Assembly (NCBI GenBank): GCA_023664535.1 | Contig: JAMPFJ010000003.1 | Coordinates: 42,320 to 106,319, forward strand | Source: Bacteroidales bacterium | Lineage (GTDB): Bacteria > Bacillota > Clostridia > Lachnospirales > Lachnospiraceae | DNA length: 64,000 nucleotides | Direction of reading: 5' to 3' | Shown: positions 1-7,049 of the stretch, piece by piece | Layout: every line of letters starts with the position of its first letter | Position numbering within the stretch: position 1 is the first letter of the stretch | The notes under the pieces: model-generated | Databases searched by the model: none | What the model was told of the DNA's origin: nothing | The model's input: only the letters and a program-made list of their open reading frames with translations | Translations under genes and position numbers: made by a program

Positions 1-638
1 TGATGGTGTCCGCTAAGTAATACCGCAGGAACCTTTTTCCCCATAAACTCCTCCGGTCTGGTATACTGCGGATACTCCAACAAATTATCATGAAAGGTCT
101 CAAACTCTGCACTGGCATCATTATTCAATACCCCCGGCACAAGGCGGGATACCGCATCAATCACTACCATGGCAGGCAGTTCTCCTCCCGTCAACACATA
201 ATCTCCGATGGAAAGATTATCCGTGACAATCATATCCAGCACCCGTTCATCAATTCCCTCATAATGCCCGCACAAAAGAATCAAATCCTGCTCCTTTGCC
301 AGTTCCTCCGCAATCGATTGGTTAAAAACCTTTCCCTGGGGGGTCAGATAAATCACCCTCGGTTTTACCTGTTCCTTATCACCCTCTGCCATCCGGCGCT
401 CATCCACCCTGCGCCGCACATCTTCATAGGCACGGTAAACCGGTCCCGGCTGCATTACCATTCCCGCCCCTCCGCCATAGGGATAATCATCCACCTGTCC
501 GTGCTTATTCTCCGCAAAATCACGGATATTCGTCGCTTCAATTTCAATATATCCGTTTTTCACGGCTCTTCCGGTTATGGAAGTGCAAAGACCATCCATC
601 ACCATTTCCGGGAATAATGTCAATATATGAAAATGCAT
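1..638 (-). CDS. trmD: tRNA (guanine-N1)-methyltransferase TrmD, 3' end outside window
   Basis: Methylates G37 of tRNAs next to the anticodon, which prevents +1 frameshifting; cytosolic SPOUT-fold dimer using S-adenosylmethionine. Reading the minus strand from the ATG at 638 gives about 212 codons with no stop. Family hallmarks are visible: the N-terminus MHFHILTLFPEM, DDYPYGGGAGMVM, LCGHYEGIDERV and the knot segment SIGDYVLTGGELPAM. The C-terminal 30-35 residues lie beyond position 1. The start is one base after the rimM stop, so the two genes are translationally coupled at the end of the ylxM-ffh-rpsP-khpA-rimM-trmD operon. Identification is secure; only the end is unseen. Confidence 0.96.
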   Translation of the reverse strand, partial: MHFHILTLFPEMVMDGLCTSITGRAVKNGYIEIEATNIRDFAENKHGQVDDYPYGGGAGMVMQPGPVYRAYEDVRRRVDERRMAEGDKEQVKPRVIYLTPQGKVFNQSIAEELAKEQDLILLCGHYEGIDERVLDMIVTDNLSIGDYVLTGGELPAMVVIDAVSRLVPGVLNNDASAEFETFHDNLLEYPQYTRPEEFMGKKVPAVLLSGHH

Positions 639-639
639 C

Positions 640-1149
640 CTATTCCTCCATCCCTTTCAGCAGACGAACCGTCATTTTTCCCGAGCGTACATCTACATTG
701 AGAATACACTCTTTAATCGCCGGAAGCAGCCGTTCTCTGCCGTCCTCATCCTTTACCAGATAAACATCATTTGCCCCTGTCGGAATAACCTCTGTCAAAA
801 TACCGAGGGATTTTTCCTCTTCGTCAATCACGGTAAGACCGATTAAATCGCTGATAAAATACTCGTCCCTCTCCAGGCTTACCGCATGCTCCCTATCCAC
901 AAAAAGCTTCCCCTGCTTATATTTTTCCGCCTGCTCTATGGTGTCCAGCCCTTCCAGCTTTAAAATCACCATGTTCTTAAAAAACTTACAGCTCACTGCC
1001 CTTGCCGGAATAATTTCTTCCTTAAGCCCGATAAAGCATTCCTTTAACTTCTTAAATCTCATCTTGTCATCCGTCGTTGGAAAAACCTTTACTTCTCCCC
1101 GGACGCCATGTGTTGAAGTAATTACTCCAACCTGCAGCAACTCTTCCAT
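640..1149 (-). CDS. rimM: 16S rRNA processing protein RimM
   Basis: Assembly factor for the head of the 30S subunit; binds S19 and helps 16S rRNA maturation. The protein of 169 residues starts MEELLQVGVITSTHGVRGEV, the typical N-terminal RimM beta-barrel; the C-terminal PRC-barrel part contains DLIGLTVIDEE and ends LLKGMEE. I chose the ATG at 1149 because GGTGGAGGG lies just upstream; a longer frame reaching 1185 has no good ribosome-binding site and lacks family similarity in its extension. It lies directly upstream of trmD (one base gap) and about 220 bases downstream of khpA. Confidence 0.95.
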   Translation of the reverse strand: MEELLQVGVITSTHGVRGEVKVFPTTDDKMRFKKLKECFIGLKEEIIPARAVSCKFFKNMVILKLEGLDTIEQAEKYKQGKLFVDREHAVSLERDEYFISDLIGLTVIDEEEKSLGILTEVIPTGANDVYLVKDEDGRERLLPAIKECILNVDVRSGKMTVRLLKGMEE

Positions 1150-1372
1150 TTTCCCTCCACCTTTTATCATGAAATAAGCCGCCAACCAAATGACAGCTTC
1201 CTTTTGTTCCTGTTTACTTTTCCGCTATTGGTATATATCCTGTCCCCGGGATATGTACCCGCCGGCAGAAAGAAACAATATACCTATTCCTCTTCCTGCC
1301 GTACCGTGTACAACCGGACGGATTTGTCCGAAAATTCGGAACATCTCCCGATTAATATCCTTGGGCATCCTG
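1150..1372. other. khpA-rimM intergenic spacer with alternative hairpins
   Basis: No gene is seen. Two short inverted repeats share bases, so only one can form at a time: CGGAC/GTCCG (1315-1319 with 1326-1330) and TCCGAA/TTCGGA (1327-1332 with 1335-1340). No T-run follows, so neither is a plain terminator. They may be an intra-operon processing or control site; this is weak. Confidence 0.3.
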
Positions 1373-1600
1373 TTATTTGATGTCCACAATTACCTTCTTA
1401 TCACCCTTTGAAGCTGCTGCTTTCACAACTGTACGGATAGATTTTGCAATTCTACCCTGCTTACCGATTACTTTACCCATATCCTCCTGGGCAACCTTAA
1501 GCTCAACATAAATGGCGTCATCCTTTGAGGTCTCGATTACCTCAACTTCCTCTGGGTGATCAACTAGGGATTTTGCTATTACTTCTACTAATTCTTTCAT
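1373..1600 (-). CDS. khpA: KH-domain RNA-binding protein KhpA (YlqC)
   Basis: Small RNA-binding protein of 75 residues. A single type II KH fold is evident: VELKVAQEDMGKVIGKQGR holds the GxxG loop (GKQG), followed by IAKSIRTVVKAAASKG. In Firmicutes KhpA pairs with KhpB/Jag and influences cell division and elongation; that is family knowledge, not visible here. The gene sits between rpsP and rimM, its standard place. The ATG at 1600 is preceded by GGGAGG on the minus strand. Confidence 0.95.
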   Translation of the reverse strand: MKELVEVIAKSLVDHPEEVEVIETSKDDAIYVELKVAQEDMGKVIGKQGRIAKSIRTVVKAAASKGDKKVIVDIK

Positions 1601-1621
1601 CTACGAATAACCTCCCAAGTC

Positions 1622-1867
1622 CTATTTCTCGATTCCTGCCTGCTTCAACAGCTTGGCAACCGTATCTGTCGGCTGAGCGCCGTTCGCTAACCATTTCTTA
1701 GCTGCTTCTGTGTCAATCTTAATTACGCTTGGCTCCTGATTAGGGTCATAAGTACCAATCTCCTCAATGAATCTTCCATCTCTCGGAGAACGTGCATCTG
1801 CTACAATCACTCTATAAAAAGGATGTCTCTTATATCCCATTCTCTTTAATCTCATCTTTACTGCCAT
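1622..1867 (-). CDS. rpsP: 30S ribosomal protein S16
   Basis: Primary small-subunit protein that stabilises the 5' domain of 16S rRNA. The 81-residue product starts [24 protein letters not shown] and contains [13 protein letters not shown], both diagnostic. The ATG at 1867 is used because AAAGGAGGTG lies at proper spacing; an in-frame GTG at 1879 falls inside this ribosome-binding site and is not credible. Second gene after ffh in the same operon. Confidence 0.97.
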   Translation of the reverse strand: MAVKMRLKRMGYKRHPFYRVIVADARSPRDGRFIEEIGTYDPNQEPSVIKIDTEAAKKWLANGAQPTDTVAKLLKQAGIEK

Positions 1868-1948
1868 CTTTCTTTTCACCTCCTTTAATTTTCGTACATT
1901 CCTGTACCTGCTATAAGTTATATGTCTAAACCATTTCTGGTTTGTACA

Positions 1949-3289
1949 TCAAAATCCAAAGGGCATCCTGAACCGCTTGCCGCGTCTGCCCCCCATCATC
2001 CCGGACATCTGCTTCATCATCTTTCGCATCTGTTCAAACTGCTTAATCAACCGGTTTACTTCACTGATATCCACCCCGGCGCCTGCCGCAATTCGTTTCT
2101 TTCTGCTTGGATTAATGATATCCGGATTTGCCCGTTCCTCCTTTGTCATGGACAAAATAATGGATTTGGGACGATTCAACTGTTTTTCGTCTATCTCTAC
2201 ATTTTTAAGCTGGTTACCCATTCCCGGGAGCATCGACAGCATATCCTGCATCCCTCCCATTTTTTCCATCTGGGCAAAGCTCTCTAAAAAATCGTTAAAG
2301 TCAAAGGACGCTTTCTTTATTTTCTGCTCCATTTCCTTTGCCTTTTCTTCATCAATGGCATTTTGTGCCTTCTCAATCAGAGACTCCACATCACCCATGC
2401 CCAAAATCCGGCTTGCCATACGGTCCGGATAAAACTGCTCCAAATCGGAAAGCTTTTCTCCCATACCGACATAAAAAATCGGCTTACCGGTAACCGCTTT
2501 AATGGAAAGTGCAGCACCGCCCCGGGTATCACCGTCCAATTTGGTTAAAATAACGCCGTCAATGCCAATCTGCTCGTTAAAATTCACAGCAACATTGACT
2601 GCATCCTGTCCAGTCATTGCATCTACGGTTAAAATGCTGTAGGTTACCGCAACATTTTCCTTAATCTGCTTAAGCTCCTCCATCATGGCTTCGTCCACAT
2701 GAAGGCGTCCTGCCGTATCTAAAAATACAATCTGTATATTGTTCTTCGCCGCATGCTCCACGGCTGCCTTTGCAATATCCACCGGAGAATTCTGGCTGCC
2801 CATGGTAAAAACCGGAACCCCCTGCTTCTCTGCGTTAATCTCCAACTGTTTAATCGCCGCCGGACGATAGATATCACAGGCGGTAAGCAGACATTTCCTG
2901 CCTCTCTCCTTATATTTTCCCGCAAGCTTTGCCACCGTGGTCGTTTTACCTGCACCCTGAAGACCGCACATCATAATTACCGTCACTTCATTGGAGGGGA
3001 GAAGCTTAATCTCTTCCTTTTCCGAGCCCATCAGTTTATCCATCTCTTCCTTGACAATCTTGATGACCATCTGCCCGGGATTAAGTCCTTTTAATACGTC
3101 CTCCCCCACAGCCCGCTCACTTACTGCATTGATAAACTGCTTGACGACCTTAAAGTTAACATCCGCCTCTAAAAGCGCACGTTTTACCTCTTTCATGGCT
3201 TCCTTTACATCCGCCTCGGTAAGGGCGCCTTTTCCCCTTAATTTCTTAAATGCATTCTGTAATTTATCCGATAAACTTTCAAATGCCAT
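1949..3289 (-). CDS. ffh: Signal recognition particle GTPase Ffh (SRP54)
   Basis: Binds signal sequences of nascent membrane and secreted proteins and, with SRP RNA and FtsY, delivers ribosomes to SecYEG. The 446 residues show the N domain (MAFESLSDKLQNAFKKLRGKG), the NG GTPase with P-loop GLQGAGKTTT, DTAGR and TKLDGDTRGG, and a methionine-rich C-terminal M domain ending in a basic stretch (KMMKQMSGMMGGRRGKRFR). The ATG at 3289 has GGAGG seven bases upstream; the ATG six bases earlier abuts the Shine-Dalgarno and is unlikely. It follows its regulator ylxM. Confidence 0.97.
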   Translation of the reverse strand: MAFESLSDKLQNAFKKLRGKGALTEADVKEAMKEVKRALLEADVNFKVVKQFINAVSERAVGEDVLKGLNPGQMVIKIVKEEMDKLMGSEKEEIKLLPSNEVTVIMMCGLQGAGKTTTVAKLAGKYKERGRKCLLTACDIYRPAAIKQLEINAEKQGVPVFTMGSQNSPVDIAKAAVEHAAKNNIQIVFLDTAGRLHVDEAMMEELKQIKENVAVTYSILTVDAMTGQDAVNVAVNFNEQIGIDGVILTKLDGDTRGGAALSIKAVTGKPIFYVGMGEKLSDLEQFYPDRMASRILGMGDVESLIEKAQNAIDEEKAKEMEQKIKKASFDFNDFLESFAQMEKMGGMQDMLSMLPGMGNQLKNVEIDEKQLNRPKSIILSMTKEERANPDIINPSRKKRIAAGAGVDISEVNRLIKQFEQMRKMMKQMSGMMGGRRGKRFRMPFGF

Positions 3290-3333
3290 ATCCATCCTCC
3301 CACAGAGGGATAACTGCCGGCTATGCCCTCCGC

Positions 3334-3690
3334 TTAATAGCTTTCATAAATTTTCCGTGAAATCGCTTCAATTTCGCTGATTTTCCCGTTCAGCTCTTCT
3401 TTGTCTGCCATCGCCTTAAGCTCTGTTGCCAGCTCGTGAATCCGGCTTACACATTCCTTTGTATCTAAAAATTTCTCCACCAGCAAAAGCTTGCTCTCAT
3501 AATCCTCTAATATCCGGTCACACCGCTTAACCAAATCAAATACGCCCTGACGGCTGATTCCCTCGGCTTTTGCAACCTCTGAATAGGTTAAATCATTCAA
3601 TACGATATCCGCATAAATGGATTTCTGATGCTCTGTCAGCAATTCACCATAGAAATCGTATAATAATGCCTGTCTGACCATCTTTTCCAT
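3334..3690 (-). CDS. ylxM: SRP-associated helix-turn-helix protein YlxM
   Basis: Small protein of 118 residues always found upstream of ffh in Firmicutes and thought to bind SRP components. It is mostly helical, with a sigma-70-region-4-like helix-turn-helix: LTYSEVAKAEGISRQGVFDLVKR. The start is fixed at 3690 for two reasons: AGAGGTGG lies just upstream, and the longer frame running to 3765 would begin inside the -35 box of the operon promoter. First gene of the ylxM-ffh-rpsP-khpA-rimM-trmD unit. Confidence 0.92.
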   Translation of the reverse strand: MEKMVRQALLYDFYGELLTEHQKSIYADIVLNDLTYSEVAKAEGISRQGVFDLVKRCDRILEDYESKLLLVEKFLDTKECVSRIHELATELKAMADKEELNGKISEIEAISRKIYESY

Positions 3691-3736
3691 CTTTTCCACC
3701 TCTGTAAAGTATTTTCTCTTTACATCAACCTTAGAC

Positions 3737-3765
3737 AGTATATACAAAAAAACCTGTCCTGTCAA
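3737..3765 (-). promoter_or_regulatory. Sigma-A promoter of the ylxM-ffh operon
   Basis: On the minus strand TTGACA (3760-3765), a 17-base spacer and TATACT (3737-3742). Transcription would start near 3730, giving a leader of about 40 bases before the ylxM ATG. The -35 box forms part of the inner stem of the ribF terminator and the spacer contains its outer stem arm and T-run. Confidence 0.85.
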
Positions 3766-3790
3766 CCTTTTTTTCTTGACAAGACAGGTT
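3744..3790 (-). terminator. Rho-independent terminator of the rimP-ribF operon
   Basis: Inverted repeat AACCTGTCTTGTCAA / TTGACAGGACAGGTT (14 of 15 pairs, arms 3776-3790 and 3751-3765), followed on the minus strand by seven T. It lies just after the ribF stop codon. Confidence 0.9.
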
Positions 3791-3806
3791 ACCGTTAACC
3801 GAAGGC

Positions 3807-4721
3807 TTACTCCTGCCCCAGCATAAGCGCAATATCATTTTCAATTTGCCGGGAAAGCTCCTCTATGCTTGCAAACTTTTCTTCCGGACGGATAAAATAC
3901 AGCAATTCCGTCTGAAGCTCCCTGCCATACAAATCCCCCTGGTATCCCAGAATATGGGTTTCCAGACCCACCTGACGCTGCCCTTCGATTGTCGGCTTCT
4001 TTCCTAAATTACTGATTCCCCGATACAGATAACCGTCAATCAAAATCCGGCTGGCATATACGCCAAATGCCGGTATCAGCTTATGCTCCGGTATCCTCTG
4101 GTTAATCGTGGGAAATCCTATTGTATGTCCTAAATGCCTGCCGTGCACAACCTCCCCGTAAACAAAATACGGATTGCCCAGCATCTCATTGGCGGCGTGA
4201 AAATTTGTTTCCAGCAGGTCACGAATAGCCGTTGAACTGACCACCTTACCGTGAAGCGTCTTTTTGGGCAGTGCATGTACGGTAAAATGATGCTCTTCCC
4301 CCAACAGCTTAAGCAGACCCACATTGCCGCTTCTCCCCCTGCCAAAGTGAAAATCCTCACCGACATAAATTTCCCTTACCCCAAGCCGGTTTACCAGATA
4401 TTCCCGGACAAAATCCTCCGGCGGACAGGATGCAAATTCCTTGGTAAACGGATACTCCAAAAGCACATCAATTCCCAGTCTGGAAAAATAAAATGCTTTC
4501 TCCTCCGGCGTATAAATGGTCTTTTTAGCCCCGCCGGATAATATCTCATTTTGTATCTGCCCAAAGGTAAATACCAGGGCTTCTCTGCCCTTTTGCTTTT
4601 CTTTCAGCAGCCCGTCAACCAAAAGCTGGTGCCCTAAGTGAATACCGTCAAACTTCCCTAACGCCACGGCAGTACATATGGTATAATATTTTTTTGCTTC
4701 CCTGTTCCTCAAATATATCAT
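3807..4721 (-). CDS. ribF: Bifunctional riboflavin kinase / FAD synthetase RibF
   Basis: Converts riboflavin to FMN and then to FAD in the cytosol. The 304-residue protein has the N-terminal nucleotidyltransferase domain with ALGKFDGIHLGHQ (HxGH-like) near residue 20 and VSSTAIRDLL, and the C-terminal flavokinase domain with GHTIGFPTIN (the GxPTxN signature) and YGVY-like FGVYASR. Length matches the family. It is the last gene of the rimP-nusA-infB-rbfA-truB cluster, 12 bases after truB, and is followed by a strong terminator. Confidence 0.96.
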   Translation of the reverse strand: MIYLRNREAKKYYTICTAVALGKFDGIHLGHQLLVDGLLKEKQKGREALVFTFGQIQNEILSGGAKKTIYTPEEKAFYFSRLGIDVLLEYPFTKEFASCPPEDFVREYLVNRLGVREIYVGEDFHFGRGRSGNVGLLKLLGEEHHFTVHALPKKTLHGKVVSSTAIRDLLETNFHAANEMLGNPYFVYGEVVHGRHLGHTIGFPTINQRIPEHKLIPAFGVYASRILIDGYLYRGISNLGKKPTIEGQRQVGLETHILGYQGDLYGRELQTELLYFIRPEEKFASIEELSRQIENDIALMLGQE

Positions 4722-4733
4722 GCTAATCCCCGC

Positions 4734-5654
4734 TTACAAAAACATTTTGTCCGCTTTCCATCCACGCAAATCACTGCAATACCGGTAAATCGCAATAAAC
4801 CGGTTCTCCCGGTCATACATCAGATATTTTTCTCCGTTTTTCGCCGCAAGACCGCTTTTCCCGGCAATATCACTGTCCCTCAGCAAATTACCGTTATACA
4901 GCTTTTTTATTCCCTGCTCCGAAACCCTTAGTTTTTCCAGATTCGGAAACAGCGTATCAATAGGCAGTACATATTCCCTGAATACATTTTTACGCACCAG
5001 CTCTTCAATCTGCCCCAGCGTCAGCGCATCCTCCAGGGAAAATACTTTTCCGGTTTCTGCCGCATTTACGCTGCTTCTAATCAGCCTGTTCATTACAGCG
5101 CCGCAGCCTAAATCTTCCCCGATATCCCGGCAAAGACTGCGTATGTAGGTTCCCTTGCCGCAGGACACCCGGATTGCCACACTGGGAAGTGAAACGGAAA
5201 GAATGTCAATTTCATGGATGACCACCCTTCGCGGCTTTCTCTCAATCTCAATCCCTTCCCTGGCAAGCTCGTACAGCTTTTTCCCGTTTACCTTGATAGC
5301 GGAATACATCGGCGGAACCTGGTCATACTCACCCACATAAGATGATACCGCCTCCCGCACCTGTTCCTCCGTCACCTCTACTTCCTTCTCGGAAATCACC
5401 TTACCGGTACTGTCCTCCGTATCCGTTGTCCGCCCGAGAATCATTTCCGCCTCATAGGTCTTATCCTTATCGGTCAGCCATTCACAAAGCTTTGTCGCCT
5501 TTCCCAGACAGATAACCAGAACCCCTTCGGCATCCGGGTCGAGAGTTCCCGTATGCCCGATTTTTTTCTGTTTTAATATCCCCCGAAGCTTTGCCACCAC
5601 ATCAAAGGAAGTAAAACCCCGTTCCTTATAAACATTGATTACCCCGTCGTACAT
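4734..5654 (-). CDS. truB: tRNA pseudouridine(55) synthase TruB
   Basis: Makes pseudouridine 55 in the T-loop of all tRNAs. The 306-residue protein starts MYDGVINVYKERGFTSFDVV and has the catalytic motif HTGTLDPDAEGVL with the nucleophilic Asp in TLDPDA, plus the later motif YIRSLCRDIGEDLG. A C-terminal PUA-like part follows. Preceded by GGGGGAG at 5660-5665. It sits between nrnA and ribF, the usual Firmicute order. Confidence 0.96.
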   Translation of the reverse strand: MYDGVINVYKERGFTSFDVVAKLRGILKQKKIGHTGTLDPDAEGVLVICLGKATKLCEWLTDKDKTYEAEMILGRTTDTEDSTGKVISEKEVEVTEEQVREAVSSYVGEYDQVPPMYSAIKVNGKKLYELAREGIEIERKPRRVVIHEIDILSVSLPSVAIRVSCGKGTYIRSLCRDIGEDLGCGAVMNRLIRSSVNAAETGKVFSLEDALTLGQIEELVRKNVFREYVLPIDTLFPNLEKLRVSEQGIKKLYNGNLLRDSDIAGKSGLAAKNGEKYLMYDRENRFIAIYRYCSDLRGWKADKMFL

Positions 5655-5689
5655 AAATTCTCCCCCGGCTCCCTATTTTCCGTATACGC

Positions 5690-6661
5690 CTAATCCTGCT
5701 CTCTGGCTCCCTCCTGCAGCTGTTCCTTAATCCGGTCCGTGATTTTTAAAATAATGGTATCCTTATCCCCCTCCACCTCACAGCCGGCAGCCCGGATATG
5801 TCCGCCGCCGCCGAGGGAACAGGCAATCAGATTCACATTCACCGATTCATTGGAGCGCAGGGAGCATTTAAAGGTCCCTTTTTTCGGGTATTCATACATC
5901 CATAACGCACACTCCACGCCCTCCGTAATCCGAAGCGCATCCACTACACCGTCCGTATCCAGATTAGTGGCATCATTTTCATCAAATACTTCTTTAGTCA
6001 GGCAGGAGACAATCACCTTTCCGTCAAACATTAGAAATGCCGCATCCAGCGCCTTTGCCAGCATTTTGTTCTGCTTAAAGGTTTTCTGATAAAACGTTCC
6101 GTCAATAATCAGCGAGCTCCTTACCCCCTTTTCGATTAAAATTCCTGCTATTTCCATTGTCTGCCTTGTGGTATTGCCGTGCTTAAATACCCCCGTGTCA
6201 TGGACAATTCCCAGATACAGGCACTCGGCACATTCTACACCGATTTTCTCTTCCTCTAAGAGGGTAAACAATGCCTCTGCCGCCGCACTGCATTCGGTTT
6301 TCAAAAAGCACACGTCACCAAACCCCGGATTGCTGATATGATGGTCCACGCACATTGTCCGTTCCGCCTCATGAAAATAGGTTTCAAATTCTCCGTGCCG
6401 CTCCAAATCCCCGCTGTCAACGGAAATACAAAGCGCATACTGCTTATCCTGTTTTTCATGCAGGATACGTTCCGCTCCACGCAAAAACAGAAATTCCTGC
6501 TTAAATTCATCCAGATAAATATCTACGGTTTTCCCCGGGTAATTATCCAGCACATAATTGTAAATCCCCAGGCAGGACCCGACACAGTCGCCGTCGGGAC
6601 GGATATGTCCTAATATGACTATGCTGTCCGCCCTTTCAATTTCCCTAATAAAATCGTTCAA
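5690..6661 (-). CDS. nrnA: Bifunctional oligoribonuclease / PAP phosphatase NrnA (DHH family)
   Basis: Degrades 2-5 nt RNA fragments and hydrolyses 3'-phosphoadenosine 5'-phosphate. Of 323 residues, the N-terminal DHH domain carries GHIRPDGDCVGS (metal-binding), SVDSGD and the name motif CVDHHISN; the C-terminal DHHA1 domain has the glycine-rich GGGGHIRAAG. The start codon is TTG at 6661, overlapping the rbfA stop by four bases, with GGAG seven bases upstream. No ATG in the region fits better. Neighbour rbfA and truB are the standard context. Confidence 0.93.
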   Translation of the reverse strand: MNDFIREIERADSIVILGHIRPDGDCVGSCLGIYNYVLDNYPGKTVDIYLDEFKQEFLFLRGAERILHEKQDKQYALCISVDSGDLERHGEFETYFHEAERTMCVDHHISNPGFGDVCFLKTECSAAAEALFTLLEEEKIGVECAECLYLGIVHDTGVFKHGNTTRQTMEIAGILIEKGVRSSLIIDGTFYQKTFKQNKMLAKALDAAFLMFDGKVIVSCLTKEVFDENDATNLDTDGVVDALRITEGVECALWMYEYPKKGTFKCSLRSNESVNVNLIACSLGGGGHIRAAGCEVEGDKDTIILKITDRIKEQLQEGAREQD

Positions 6662-7029
6662 TGTTCATCTCCCGCCTGCCGGCTCATCACATCATCAATC
6701 TTCTTTGACATATTGATTGCGTATTCAATGGACTGGTCAAGATAAAAGGTAATTTCCGGCGTATTCCTTAAGTTAATGCTTTGCGCCAGCTCTCTCCGGA
6801 TATATCCGGTTGCGCTTTTCAGCCCCTCTATGGTATCCGCCTTAACCTGCTCATCCCCCAAAACAGAAATATATGCCTTACATTCCTTTAAATCCGGTGT
6901 TACCGAAACCTGTGTCACAGAGGTCATCGGATGAATCCTGGGGTCCTTGATTTCCCGGCTGATAATCCTGGACAACTCCTTTTGCACCTCTCCATTGATT
7001 CGCGTATTCTTAATACTCGTACGTCTCAT
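6658..7029 (-). CDS. rbfA: Ribosome-binding factor A
   Basis: Cold-shock-related 30S maturation factor that binds near helix 1 of 16S rRNA. The 123-residue protein has the type II KH-like fold with the family hallmarks ELSRIISREIKDPRI, SVTQVSVTPDLKECKAYISV and LRNTPEITFYLDQSIEYA. It begins MRRTSIKNTRI after a GAGG ribosome-binding site, 20 bases downstream of infB, and is coupled to nrnA by a 4-base overlap. Confidence 0.95.
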   Translation of the reverse strand: MRRTSIKNTRINGEVQKELSRIISREIKDPRIHPMTSVTQVSVTPDLKECKAYISVLGDEQVKADTIEGLKSATGYIRRELAQSINLRNTPEITFYLDQSIEYAINMSKKIDDVMSRQAGDEH

Positions 7030-7049
7030 TTCAATCCTCGTTTTCTAAA

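Noticed and set aside
938..1177. Plus-strand frames over rimM and other minus-strand genes
   Set aside because: These are shadows of well-identified minus-strand genes with no own signals.
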